Positions 7,128 to 16,091 of a stretch of DNA of 43,894 bases are shown here, one piece after another (position 1 is the stretch's first letter; each line of letters begins with the position of its first letter). The stretch spans positions 1 through 43,894 of the forward strand of contig CAYZUE010000005.1 in NCBI GenBank assembly GCA_964481825.1, given 5' to 3'. This DNA comes from CAYZUE01 sp964481825. GTDB taxonomy: Archaea; Hydrothermarchaeota; Hydrothermarchaeia; Hydrothermarchaeales; JALUUU01. The notes beneath the pieces were generated by a model that was not told the origin of the DNA, ran no database searches, and was given only the letters and a program-made list of their open reading frames with translations. A program made the position numbers and the translations under genes.

Positions 7128-7136
7128 TATAAATAC
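7128..7136 (+). promoter_or_regulatory. TATA box for the exported rhodanese gene
   Basis: TTATAAATA is centred 30 bases before the ATG at 7162, consistent with a leaderless transcript starting at or near that ATG. This supports the 7162 start over the in-frame ATG at 7180. Confidence 0.5.
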
Positions 7137-7161
7137 ATTTGAAAAAAAAGAAAATAACCTA

Positions 7162-8364
7162 ATGATTGATGAATTAGATATGAAAAAAAAAGTAATAATA
7201 ATTATTGTAACTGTTTCTTCTTTATTATTATCGATTAACAATGTATTAGCTGGAACTTTTGATGACTACCCAAATCCCAACATAGTTGTTGACTCAAGTT
7301 ATGTTCAATCAAAAATCAATAATAGTAATATTGTAATAGTTGATGTTAGAAATTCTATTGAGTACAAAGATGGACATATACCTGGAGCTATTAACATACC
7401 TGGGGACAGTATCAGAACTGCTGGAGGGACTTCTTTTATGTTTCACATTGGTGGGATTGATCTTCCCGAATCTGAACATGACATTGCAAAGTATGAAACA
7501 ATTTTTAGTAAGGCTGGTATTAGCAATGACAAAGAAGTCATATTTTATGGGAGTAGGGGTGGAAGGACGGATGGTACAGCCCCATTCATTATTTTAAGTA
7601 TGCTAGGCCATCCAAACGTAAAATTCTTAGATGGTAACGGATTATATGAATGGGGGTCAATAGGTGGCAATATTGAAACAAATACAAATATTCTAGAAAG
7701 TGCCATCTTTACTTCTCAAACAAGCATATTCAATGAGATGATGGTAACTGCAGAAGAAGTATTAGACTGTATGAAAGATGATAATTGTATCATATTAGAC
7801 ACCCGTAGTTACGAAGAGTATGCCGGGATACAGATACCTGGCAGACAAAGAGGCTTAAGGGGTGGGCATGTACCGGGTGCTATACATATTAACTATGTAG
7901 AGTTTTACCGTGAAAAGGAAGGTCCAGACTACAAGCTCAAACCTTATGCCAATATTAAGGCACTTTTAGAGAACAATGGACTAACACCTGACAAGAGAGT
8001 AATAATGTATTGTTGGACCTCCACCCGAATAGGTGAAGCCTGGATTGCCCTTAAGGCCAGTGGATTCAATGATCTGGGGGTATACGATCATGGCATTACT
8101 GAATGGAACATGCTTCCGATAACAGAGTATCCGATGACTCCTGGCAATACCTACAGAATCGAGGAACCTAAGGGATTTATAGATACAAATACGGACACTG
8201 CAAATGCTGAAGATAAAGCTAACGAAGAGACCGATGATTGTTGTATAACACCAATGAAGAAAGCTGATTCAGTTAAAACTGGAGAAAAAAGTGTTTGCGG
8301 GCCAACTGCCATTTTAGCAATCGCTATGCTAATTCCACTAATATATTATAATAGATTTTATTAG
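7162..8364 (+). CDS. Exported tandem-rhodanese sulfurtransferase with CGP-CTERM-like tail
   Basis: This 400-residue secreted protein has a basic start and hydrophobic signal segment (10-30, ending VLAG). Rhodanese domain 1 (about 40-170) has Gly130 where the active cysteine belongs (IFYGSRGG), so it is inactive. Domain 2 (about 190-325) has the active Cys284 in IMYCWTSTRIG. This inactive/active order is that of thiosulfate or 3-mercaptopyruvate sulfurtransferases. The acidic linker (340-376, including Cys360-Cys361) is followed by SVCGPTAILAIAMLIPLIYY and Asn-Arg: a Cys-Gly-Pro, hydrophobic stretch and basic end, resembling the CGP-CTERM sorting signal of Thermococcales. It probably acts on thiosulfate, sulfide or polysulfide at the cell surface. 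The stop overlaps the convergent rhomboid gene by 4 bases. Confidence 0.9.
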   Translation: MIDELDMKKKVIIIIVTVSSLLLSINNVLAGTFDDYPNPNIVVDSSYVQSKINNSNIVIVDVRNSIEYKDGHIPGAINIPGDSIRTAGGTSFMFHIGGIDLPESEHDIAKYETIFSKAGISNDKEVIFYGSRGGRTDGTAPFIILSMLGHPNVKFLDGNGLYEWGSIGGNIETNTNILESAIFTSQTSIFNEMMVTAEEVLDCMKDDNCIILDTRSYEEYAGIQIPGRQRGLRGGHVPGAIHINYVEFYREKEGPDYKLKPYANIKALLENNGLTPDKRVIMYCWTSTRIGEAWIALKASGFNDLGVYDHGITEWNMLPITEYPMTPGNTYRIEEPKGFIDTNTDTANAEDKANEETDDCCITPMKKADSVKTGEKSVCGPTAILAIAMLIPLIYYNRFY

Positions 8365-9035
8365 CTAATTCTGTTAGAGTCGTATTGGTGTGGTTTAAGT
8401 ATCTTAACTAGCACTACACCAGCAATAAACCCACCTATATGGGCAAAATATGCAACACCTCCAGAGCCCTGTGTTCCATACTCTAAAGAACCTATTCCTG
8501 AGAAAAGTTGTAGTACAAACCAGAAAAAAAGAACAAAAAATGCAGGAAGTTTAATCCATTTTATGAAGAAACCGAAAATGACAATACAATGGACCTTTGC
8601 TCTTGGAAAAGTCACCAGGTAGGCACCTAGTACACCTGCAATCGCTCCACTAGCACCAATATTTGGTATAATTGATAAAGGATTAACAATGATTTGCAAA
8701 ACTGAAGCAGCTAGGCCAGATAAAATGTAGAACTCGAAAAAACGTGTCCTCCCTAAATAATCTTCGATATTATCTCCAAAAATCCATAGGTACAACATAT
8801 TGCCAAATATATGCATAAACCCTCCATGCATAAACATGGAAGTAAATAATGTATACAATCTATTTCCGTTTGAAATGTCTAGGGGTACTAGCCCATAATC
8901 ATAGATAAAATCATTAAGTAGATTTTGGCTACCTAAAAGCACTTCGTAGAAAAAAACGAGGATATTTAGCAATATTAATAAATAAGTAATTATAGGTTTA
9001 TTTTTAGTTGGATTGTCATCCTTTATAGGAAACAT
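8361..9035 (-). CDS. Rhomboid-family intramembrane serine protease
   Basis: This 224-residue membrane protein cleaves substrates within the membrane. It has about six to seven hydrophobic segments. The L1-loop-like segment after TM1, the HGGFMHIFGNMLYLWIFG motif (the HxxxN oxyanion helix), the catalytic serine in NIGASGAIAGVLGA and the catalytic histidine in YFAHIGGFIAGV are all present, so it should be active. Its start region is close to a probable promoter shared head-to-head with lysC, with an inverted repeat at 9040-9054. The substrate is unknown. Confidence 0.93.
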   Translation of the reverse strand: MFPIKDDNPTKNKPIITYLLILLNILVFFYEVLLGSQNLLNDFIYDYGLVPLDISNGNRLYTLFTSMFMHGGFMHIFGNMLYLWIFGDNIEDYLGRTRFFEFYILSGLAASVLQIIVNPLSIIPNIGASGAIAGVLGAYLVTFPRAKVHCIVIFGFFIKWIKLPAFFVLFFWFVLQLFSGIGSLEYGTQGSGGVAYFAHIGGFIAGVVLVKILKPHQYDSNRIS

Positions 9036-9039
9036 GCAA

Positions 9040-9054
9040 AGTAGTTGAACTACT
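9040..9054. promoter_or_regulatory. Inverted repeat in the rhomboid/lysC divergent promoter
   Basis: AGTAGTT-G-AACTACT has perfect 7-bp arms. It sits 5 bases before the rhomboid ATG and about 40 before that of lysC, near the expected rhomboid transcription start. A TATA-like AAATAAAATACTA centred about 29 bases before the lysC ATG suggests that lysC is leaderless. Confidence 0.45.
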
Positions 9055-9093
9055 AAAATAAAATACTATGGTAGTTTTAATTGGTGTTATAGT

Positions 9094-10482
9094 ATGAAAA
9101 GTGTAATAATGAAGTTTGGAGGTACTTCCCTGGGAAATGGGAAAAAGATAAAAAGAGTTGCTAAAATGCTTCGAGATAAAAGGGCTAGTGAAACTGTTGT
9201 AGTAATTTCAGCCATGAGCGGATTAACAGACTCATTAATTACGATTGGAAATACGGTAGTTAAAGGAGTATCAGAAGATGAGATTCATACGCTAGTAGAG
9301 GATATAAGGAATAGACACATCACTACCGTCAAGCAAGCAATGCCCACCGAATTTCAGAGTTTCGTAATTGCTGAAATTGAAAAGATGTGTTCTGAATTAG
9401 AGAAGGTCCTAATTGGTGTTTCCTATGTAGGGGAATTAACTTCGCGTTCTCTGGATTATCTAATGTCCTTTGGAGAAAAGCTCAATGCCCCTATAGTAAG
9501 TGGAGCATTAAACAGCGTAGGAATTAAATCGATGTGGTATGATGGATTCAATGCAGGTATCATAACTGATTCAGACTTTGGCAATGCTTCTCCTATCTGG
9601 AGAGATACCAAAAAAAAAGTAATGGAAGTTCTAAAGCCTATTTTGAAAAATTCAGTACCAGTCGTAACAGGTTTCATTGCAGGGGATGAGAAGGGTAGAA
9701 TAGCTACTTTAGGTAGAGGTGGAAGTGATTATACTGCGGCTATTTTAGGATCTGCTCTAAAAGTAGAAGAAATCTGGATTTGGACAGACGTTAATGGTAT
9801 ATTGACCACGGACCCTAAACTTGTTAAAGAATCCAAAACCATTGAGATTTTATCATTTATTGAAGCTATGGAACTAGCGTACTTTGGAGCGAAAGTATTA
9901 CATCCAAAAACGATTGAGCCCGCAATGGAAAGTGGGATACCTGTAAGGGTTCGTAACACATTCAATCTTAATAACAAAGGTACTCTAATAGTCAAAGATC
10001 AGAAAAAGAGTACTGAAGTGGTTAAAGCTATAAGTGTCATGAAACATGTGGCACTCTTGACAATATCAGGACTTGGAATGATTGGAGTCCCTGGTGTTGC
10101 TGCTAGAGTTTTTAATGCTCTAGCTACCGAGAAGGTTAATATATTGATGATTTCCCAGGGGTCCAGCGAAGTAAATATCTCTATAGTAATAGAGCAAAAA
10201 GACCTAGAAAATGCAATTAACACCATTAAGATGGAATTTTCTGGGAAACAAATAGTACGAGACATTAATTACAAAAAAAATGTAGCCATAATAGCAGTGA
10301 TAGGAGCAGGAATGCAAGGAGCTAAAGGAGTTGCTGCAAAAGTTTTTACTGCAGTTGCTGAATCAGATGTAAATGTACTTATGATATCGCAAGGGTCTAG
10401 TGAAGTAAATATCTCTTTTGTAGTTTTTCAAAAAGATGCTAAAAAAGTAGCAAATGCACTACATGATAAGTTTATTTCTTAA
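9094..10482 (+). CDS. lysC: Aspartate kinase
   Basis: This enzyme phosphorylates aspartate, the first step to threonine, methionine and lysine. It has 462 residues. The N-terminal kinase domain starts VIMKFGGTSLGNGKKI and continues through VVISAMSGLTDSL, FGEKLNAP, LGRGGSDYTAA and WTDVNGILTTDP. Two ACT domains follow at about 315-462, each with a near-identical NxLMISQGSSEVNIS block for allosteric binding. The gene pairs in function with thrC at 29.7 kb. Its TAA overlaps the argG stop codon on the other strand (TTAA), and eight Ts follow immediately (10483-10490), probably its terminator, inside the argG end. Confidence 0.97.
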   Translation: MKSVIMKFGGTSLGNGKKIKRVAKMLRDKRASETVVVISAMSGLTDSLITIGNTVVKGVSEDEIHTLVEDIRNRHITTVKQAMPTEFQSFVIAEIEKMCSELEKVLIGVSYVGELTSRSLDYLMSFGEKLNAPIVSGALNSVGIKSMWYDGFNAGIITDSDFGNASPIWRDTKKKVMEVLKPILKNSVPVVTGFIAGDEKGRIATLGRGGSDYTAAILGSALKVEEIWIWTDVNGILTTDPKLVKESKTIEILSFIEAMELAYFGAKVLHPKTIEPAMESGIPVRVRNTFNLNNKGTLIVKDQKKSTEVVKAISVMKHVALLTISGLGMIGVPGVAARVFNALATEKVNILMISQGSSEVNISIVIEQKDLENAINTIKMEFSGKQIVRDINYKKNVAIIAVIGAGMQGAKGVAAKVFTAVAESDVNVLMISQGSSEVNISFVVFQKDAKKVANALHDKFIS

Positions 10483-11657
10483 TTTTTTTTCTTTTGTTTC
10501 TCAAATAATGCTGATTGCAGAGAATGAAAGTAAAGAATACCCTCGACACTGCGTTGATCTATTGTAGAATCATCAAAAGAAGCAAGTGATTTTGAATATA
10601 ATCCAAATGGAGAACTCCTTTCTAAAATCATACAGGAACCTTGGTGTAATTTAACCTTGACTTTCCCTGTAATCCTTTTTTGTGTTTCATCGATAAAAGC
10701 ATCTAATGCAAATCGCAAAGGGTCAAACCATAATCCTTTATAAACTAATTCACTCCATTCCTGTTCCGCAATTTTTTTAAATTTCAACTCCTGCCTCGTC
10801 AATACAAGTTGCTCTAACTGTTCATGTGTCTTGAGTAGAGTAACAGCAGCTGGACATTCATAATTTTCTCTGGCTTTAATTCCAAGGATACGATCTTCAA
10901 TCATATCAATCCTCCCGATACCCTGGTTCCCGGCTAATGTATTCATTTTTTCGATTATATCTGCAGGAGATTTTAATTCGCCATTTATAGCCACTGGAAC
11001 TCCACATTTGAATTCAATTTCAATGATATTACTGGCCTTCTCTTTAGTCTTTGTCCATTTGTAAATCTCTTCAGGAGGAGTTTCAGATGGATTTTCTAAT
11101 ATCCCACCCTCAATACTACGACCCCAAATATTCTCGTCTACACTATAGGGATTATCAATATTTACGGGTATAGGAATATCATTACGGTTTGCGTATTCGA
11201 TGCTTTCTAATCTTGTAAGATTAAGCTCTCGTATAGGAGCTATAATTTTCATTTGAGGAGCTAAAATTCGAAAAACCGATTCGAATCTAAATTGATCGTT
11301 CCCTTTACCTGTGGCCCCATGTGCTAAAGCATCTGCTTTTTCATTCTTCGCAAGCTGAACAACTTTATCAGCTATACATGGCCTAGCTAAAGCTGTACTG
11401 AGCGGGTATCCCTCATAGCTTGCATTCGCTTTAATTGCTTTGAATATGTAGTCCTGGGAAAATTCTTCTTTTGCATTAATAGTTTTATGTTTTAATACTC
11501 CTAATTTACTAACTTTTTCTTCAGCTATTTTCAATTCACCCTTTGATAATCCAACGTCCACAGTTACCGTGATAACATCACAATCATATTTTTCTTGTAA
11601 TAGTTTAACACATATGCTTGTGTCTAAACCCCCTGAATATGCTAGAACTACTTTCAT
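10479..11657 (-). CDS. argG: Argininosuccinate synthase
   Basis: This enzyme joins citrulline and aspartate with ATP to give argininosuccinate in arginine synthesis. It has 392 residues, opening with the PP-loop VVLAYSGGLDTS. AHGATGKGNDQFRFE and the IPIPVNIDNPYSVDENIWGRS region are typical. It is the third gene of carA-carB-argG: its ATG overlaps the carB stop (ATGA), indicating translational coupling. No argH is adjacent. The operon joins carbamoyl phosphate supply to arginine synthesis. Confidence 0.97.
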   Translation of the reverse strand: MKVVLAYSGGLDTSICVKLLQEKYDCDVITVTVDVGLSKGELKIAEEKVSKLGVLKHKTINAKEEFSQDYIFKAIKANASYEGYPLSTALARPCIADKVVQLAKNEKADALAHGATGKGNDQFRFESVFRILAPQMKIIAPIRELNLTRLESIEYANRNDIPIPVNIDNPYSVDENIWGRSIEGGILENPSETPPEEIYKWTKTKEKASNIIEIEFKCGVPVAINGELKSPADIIEKMNTLAGNQGIGRIDMIEDRILGIKARENYECPAAVTLLKTHEQLEQLVLTRQELKFKKIAEQEWSELVYKGLWFDPLRFALDAFIDETQKRITGKVKVKLHQGSCMILERSSPFGLYSKSLASFDDSTIDQRSVEGILYFHSLQSALFEKQKKKN

Positions 11658-14600
11658 ATAAAATCCTCCAATCTAGGTTCGTTCACATGACCAACATAGT
11701 AGTCGCTAAGAGACCTAATTGTCACTTCTCCTTTTAAGATACTTTCAATTGCTTTAACCGCGGCTTCAGCACCAGTTATAGTTGTAATGTACGGAATTCT
11801 TAGATCCACAGCGGATCTACGGATATAAAAACCGTCAGTATAAGGAATCTTACCTGCAGTGGGAGTATTAATTATCAATTTTACACCTTTATCCTTCATT
11901 ATATCAAGAATGTTTGGCGATCCTTCGCTTACTTTCATTATTTCTTTAGCAGGTACTCCTGCACCCTTAAGGACTTCCATAGTTCCTTCTGTTGCAAGAA
12001 TCTGAAATCCTAGTTCATATAACCTTTTTGCTATAGATGTAATTTTAATAGCATCGGTACGTTGAGCGGAGATAAAAATCTTCCCACTTGTGGGCAAACA
12101 ATTACCAGCTGCCAGCTCTGCTTTATAATATGCTTTTCCAAAGTCAAAGTCTATACCCATTACTTCCCCAGTACTTTTCATCTCAGGTCCTAAAACTGGA
12201 TCAACCCCTGGGAGCTTTACAAATGGAAACACCGCTTCTTTAACCGCTACATGGTTTATTTTACGTTCTCCAATATAACCAAGATCTTTAAGTGAAATTC
12301 CAAGCATTACCTTAGTAGCAATTTTGGCAAGGGGAACACCAATTGCTTTACTAACAAAAGGAACGGTTCTACTAGCCCTAGGATTAGCCTCTAAAACGTA
12401 AACAATATCGTCTTTAACTGCAAATTGGATATTTAACAGTCCTATAACGTCTAATTCATTAGCTATCTTGATAGTCAAGTTTTTTATTTTACTGATTATA
12501 TCACGACTAAGAGTTTGAGGTGGTAATACGCAAGCTGAGTCTCCACTATGAATACCTGCATGCTCAATATGTTCCATAATCCCCCCAATAAACACGTCAC
12601 CATTCCCACTTACGGCGTCTACATCTACTTCAATGGCCCCTTTTAAGAATTTGTCCACTAAAACTGGATGTTCATCACTAACATCAATAGCTTCTGTCAT
12701 ATATTCTTTAAGCTGAATTTCATCGTAAACAACTTCCATTGCTCTTCCGCCAAGAATGTAGGAAGGTCTAACTAATACAGGGTACCCAATTTTATTAGCA
12801 ATATCCTTAGCCTCATCAACGGAAAAACCTGTACCATAGGCTGCCTGAGGAATTTCTAACTTATCCAGTACCCTGGTAAACTTCTTTCGATCCTCTGCTC
12901 GATCAATGTTCTCAGTACTAGTTCCTAAGATTTTAACTCCTTTTTTAGAAAGCGAAGCAGCTAGGTTTAATGAAGTCTGACCTCCAAACTGTACAATTAC
13001 ACCATATGGGTTCTCCTTATCAACAATATTCATTACATCCTCAAAGGTAATTGGTTCAAAGTAGAGTTTGTCACTTGTATCATAATCTGTAGAAACAGTT
13101 TCTGGGTTGTTATTAACGATGACCGCCTCTATTCCTTCTTCCTGAAGTGCTAATACACCGTGAACGCAACAATAATCAAACTCTATCCCTTGAGCTATAC
13201 GGATTGGTCCACCTCCGATAATTACCACTTTTTTTCTATCTTCTACATTTACCTCATCAGATGTTTCATAAGATGAATAATAATATGGTGTTGAAGCTTG
13301 AAATTCAGCAGCACATGTGTCCACCATCTTATAGGTTGGTTTCACAAATTTACATCGTAAATCTCTAATTTCATTTCCTTTAATTTTTAAAATATTTGAT
13401 AATTGTACATCGGAAAAGCCCAATTTTTTTGCTCTTATTAAGATTTTAGGATTAATTTCTTCGAAACGACAATCATTTAATTGAACGATGAAATCATGAA
13501 TATTTTTTATTTTTTCAAGAAAGAATGTATTTATTCCTGTAATTCTATTAATCTCGTCCACAGACATTCCAATACTTAGAGCATCATTAATAAAAAAAAT
13601 TCTTTTATCAGTTGGCTGACTGAGATTTTTAATTATCTCCTCTTTGTTACTACATTCAGACCTGCCATCTCCACATAATCCAAAACGTCTAACATCAAGG
13701 CTACGAATAGCCTTCTGCAGAGATTCTTCAAATGTCCGTCCTATAGCCATAACCTCTCCAGTACTCTTCATCTGTGTTCCAATTTCTTTTTCAGCATTTC
13801 GAAATTTATCGAAAGGCCAACGTGGTATCTTGGTGACTATATAATCCATTGTAGGTTCGAAGCTTGCAGGCGTCTCCTTTGTAATATCGTTAGAAATCTC
13901 ATCTAAAGTCAAATTTACTGCAATCTTCGCACTGATTTTTGCAATAGGATAACCAGTGGCTTTACTTGCCAGGGCAGAACTTCTAGAGACTCGAGGATTA
14001 ACTTCTATAACGTAGTACTCCCATTTTTTGGGATTTACCGCAAATTGAATATTACACCCTCCCTCAATTTTCAAGGCACGGACTATTTTTATAGCAGCAC
14101 TTCTCAATATTTGATGTTCTTCGTCACTAAGAGTCTGTGCAGGTGCCACAACAATGCTTTCACCTGTGTGAACCCCCATGGCATCTAAATTTTCCATATT
14201 GCAGATAGTTATACAATTGTCTTTAGAATCCCGAATGACTTCATACTCATACTCATACCATCCAAGAAGAGATTTTTCAATTAGAACCTGTTGTACCATA
14301 CTTGCCTCTAAACCTTTCTTAGCAACTATTTTAAGTTCGTCTTCATTAAGGCCCACTCCCCCACCAGTACCACCTAGAGTATATGCAGGACGAACGATTA
14401 CCGGAAAACCTATTTTATTAGCTACTTTAATAGTGTCTTTGATATTAGTAACTGCATACCCTTCAGGTATTGGCTCACCTATTTTTCGCATCAAATTAGC
14501 GAAAAGATCCCTATCTTCAGCTGTCTTAATAGAATGGATAGATGTACCAATAACCTCAACCCCCATTTCTTTTAATATACCTGAGTCAGATAATTGTGTT

Positions 14601-14932
14601 GAAAGATTAAGACCCGTCTGCCCTCCCATAGTGCCTAGAAGACCATCAGGTTTTTCTTTTTTTATTATCTCAGCAATGATCTCTGTTGTAAGAGGCTCAA
14701 TATAGATAATATCTGCTATTTCTTTATCTGTTTGAATTGTTGCTGGATTAGAGTTAACAAGTACTACTTCATACCCTTCCTCACGCAGGGACTTACATGC
14801 TTGAGATCCAGAATAGTCAAATTCAGCTGCCTGACCTATGATTATAGGGCCACTTCCGATAACAATTATTTTCTTTAAGTCAAAACGTTTAGAAATTCTA
14901 TCATCCACCCCGTAGCATTTTAATATATTCAT
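11654..14932 (-). CDS. carB: Carbamoyl phosphate synthase large subunit
   Basis: This subunit makes carbamoyl phosphate from bicarbonate, two ATP and ammonia delivered by CarA. It is about 1,090 residues with the usual duplication. The first ATP-grasp half begins KKIIVIGSGPIIIGQAAEFDYSG, with VIEVNPRVSRSSALASK. The second half begins KKVVIIGGGPIRIAQGIEFDY, with VLEANPRASRTVPFVSK. A C-terminal MGS-like regulatory domain follows (KIFISAQRTDAIK to GAEAAVKAIES). The start is uncertain: ATG at 14932 (32-base overlap with carA) or GTG at 14908 (8-base overlap). A frame continues upstream to 15076 but lies inside carA. Confidence 0.95.
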   Translation of the reverse strand: MNILKCYGVDDRISKRFDLKKIIVIGSGPIIIGQAAEFDYSGSQACKSLREEGYEVVLVNSNPATIQTDKEIADIIYIEPLTTEIIAEIIKKEKPDGLLGTMGGQTGLNLSTQLSDSGILKEMGVEVIGTSIHSIKTAEDRDLFANLMRKIGEPIPEGYAVTNIKDTIKVANKIGFPVIVRPAYTLGGTGGGVGLNEDELKIVAKKGLEASMVQQVLIEKSLLGWYEYEYEVIRDSKDNCITICNMENLDAMGVHTGESIVVAPAQTLSDEEHQILRSAAIKIVRALKIEGGCNIQFAVNPKKWEYYVIEVNPRVSRSSALASKATGYPIAKISAKIAVNLTLDEISNDITKETPASFEPTMDYIVTKIPRWPFDKFRNAEKEIGTQMKSTGEVMAIGRTFEESLQKAIRSLDVRRFGLCGDGRSECSNKEEIIKNLSQPTDKRIFFINDALSIGMSVDEINRITGINTFFLEKIKNIHDFIVQLNDCRFEEINPKILIRAKKLGFSDVQLSNILKIKGNEIRDLRCKFVKPTYKMVDTCAAEFQASTPYYYSSYETSDEVNVEDRKKVVIIGGGPIRIAQGIEFDYCCVHGVLALQEEGIEAVIVNNNPETVSTDYDTSDKLYFEPITFEDVMNIVDKENPYGVIVQFGGQTSLNLAASLSKKGVKILGTSTENIDRAEDRKKFTRVLDKLEIPQAAYGTGFSVDEAKDIANKIGYPVLVRPSYILGGRAMEVVYDEIQLKEYMTEAIDVSDEHPVLVDKFLKGAIEVDVDAVSGNGDVFIGGIMEHIEHAGIHSGDSACVLPPQTLSRDIISKIKNLTIKIANELDVIGLLNIQFAVKDDIVYVLEANPRASRTVPFVSKAIGVPLAKIATKVMLGISLKDLGYIGERKINHVAVKEAVFPFVKLPGVDPVLGPEMKSTGEVMGIDFDFGKAYYKAELAAGNCLPTSGKIFISAQRTDAIKITSIAKRLYELGFQILATEGTMEVLKGAGVPAKEIMKVSEGSPNILDIMKDKGVKLIINTPTAGKIPYTDGFYIRRSAVDLRIPYITTITGAEAAVKAIESILKGEVTIRSLSDYYVGHVNEPRLEDFI

Positions 14933-15980
14933 CGAATAAATACTCACAATCCTTTGGTCCAGGATGCGCCTCTGGATGAAACTGTACCGAAAAAATAGGG
15001 AGTTCATCATGAAACATTCCCTCTGTGGTTTTGTCATTAAGATTGATATGAGAAAGATTAAAACCAATATCTTCAAAATTTGAAATATCTACTGCATATC
15101 CATGATTTTGTGATGTAATATACACTCTTCCTGTATCCAAATCTTTAACAGGATGGTTAATTCCACGATGCCCAAATTTTAGCTTAAAGGTTTTTGCACC
15201 GGCTGATAAAGCTAGAATTTGATGCCCTAAACAAATTCCAAGAGTTGGAATTTCCTCCATAATATCTGTAACTGTTTTAATTACATAATCTGATTTTATT
15301 GGGTCTCCGGGGCCATTAGATACTACTATTCCCTCTGGTTCAAGATCAAAGATTTCTTCAGATGACGTTGACGCCGGAACTACATTTACCTCTAATCCAC
15401 GTTTCAATAGATTTTGCAAAATACTACGTTTGACTCCGCAGTCTATAATTACAACTTTTGGTCCATTACCTTCATAGATTTTTATCTCTCTACTAGTGAC
15501 TTTGCTAACCAGATCTAAATCAGAGATATCGGGTTGTTTTATTGTCTGTTTGAAAAGATTTTCTGCGTCTATCGGATTATTCGATGTCTTTAATCCTGAT
15601 TTCATAGTACCTTTTTTCCTAATTTTTATTGTGAGAGCACGAGTGTCAATTCCTGAAATACCTGGGGTATTATGTGATTTGAGGAAGTTTCCAAGACTAT
15701 TTATTGCTAAACGATGACTTGGAGATGAACAGCTTTCTCGTAGGATTAAGCCCTCTGTCTGGATATCATTAGACTCAAAATTTTTTTGATTAAGACCATA
15801 ATTTCCAATTAAAGGGTAGGTAAACATTAATATTTGTCCTTTATAGCTTGGGTCTGTCATGGTCTCCTGATAACCACACATACCAGTGTTAAAAACGACC
15901 TCTCCGTATACTTCAGATTCTTTACCTAATCCTTGACCTTCAATGATCGTTCCATCTTCAAATACTAAAGTAGCGTACAC
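14901..15980 (-). CDS. carA: Carbamoyl phosphate synthase small (glutaminase) subunit
   Basis: This subunit hydrolyses glutamine and passes ammonia to CarB. It has 359 residues. The N-terminal CPSase small domain (YATLVFEDGTIIEGQGLG, GYQETMTDPSYKGQ) is followed by a class I glutaminase domain with the nucleophile Cys in LGICLGHQI and the His-Glu pair in VQFHPEAHPGP. The start is GTG at 15980 with AGGTG eight bases upstream. It is the first gene of the carA-carB-argG operon and is divergent from the ACT-domain gene at 16088. Confidence 0.96.
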   Translation of the reverse strand: MYATLVFEDGTIIEGQGLGKESEVYGEVVFNTGMCGYQETMTDPSYKGQILMFTYPLIGNYGLNQKNFESNDIQTEGLILRESCSSPSHRLAINSLGNFLKSHNTPGISGIDTRALTIKIRKKGTMKSGLKTSNNPIDAENLFKQTIKQPDISDLDLVSKVTSREIKIYEGNGPKVVIIDCGVKRSILQNLLKRGLEVNVVPASTSSEEIFDLEPEGIVVSNGPGDPIKSDYVIKTVTDIMEEIPTLGICLGHQILALSAGAKTFKLKFGHRGINHPVKDLDTGRVYITSQNHGYAVDISNFEDIGFNLSHINLNDKTTEGMFHDELPIFSVQFHPEAHPGPKDCEYLFDEYIKMLRGG

Positions 15981-16058
15981 AAATTCACACCTTAAAGTTT
16001 ATAATTTAAAATTTCCTTAATAGAGAAAGTTATATATAAATTCAAATACTTATTATTT

Positions 16059-16091
16059 ATGGCAAAAATGAGTCATTATTCTAAATTATGA
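16059..16091 (+). CDS. Possible leaderless 10-codon upstream ORF coupled to the ACT gene
   Basis: A TATA-like TTATATATAAAT at 16030-16041 predicts transcription starting near 16062, at an ATG (16059) that opens the short frame MAKMSHYSKL. Its TGA overlaps the ATG of the ACT-domain gene as ATGA. This is the geometry of a translated leader coupled to the next gene. Such short frames also arise by chance, and no amino-acid run typical of attenuation is present. Confidence 0.25.
   Translation: MAKMSHYSKL

Noticed and set aside
13644..14705. Open frames opposite carB (about 66 and 175 codons)
   Set aside because: They lie antisense to conserved ATP-grasp coding sequence and show no family pattern.
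14933..15076. N-terminal extension of carB
   Set aside because: The added residues lie inside carA in another frame and do not match CarB N-termini.
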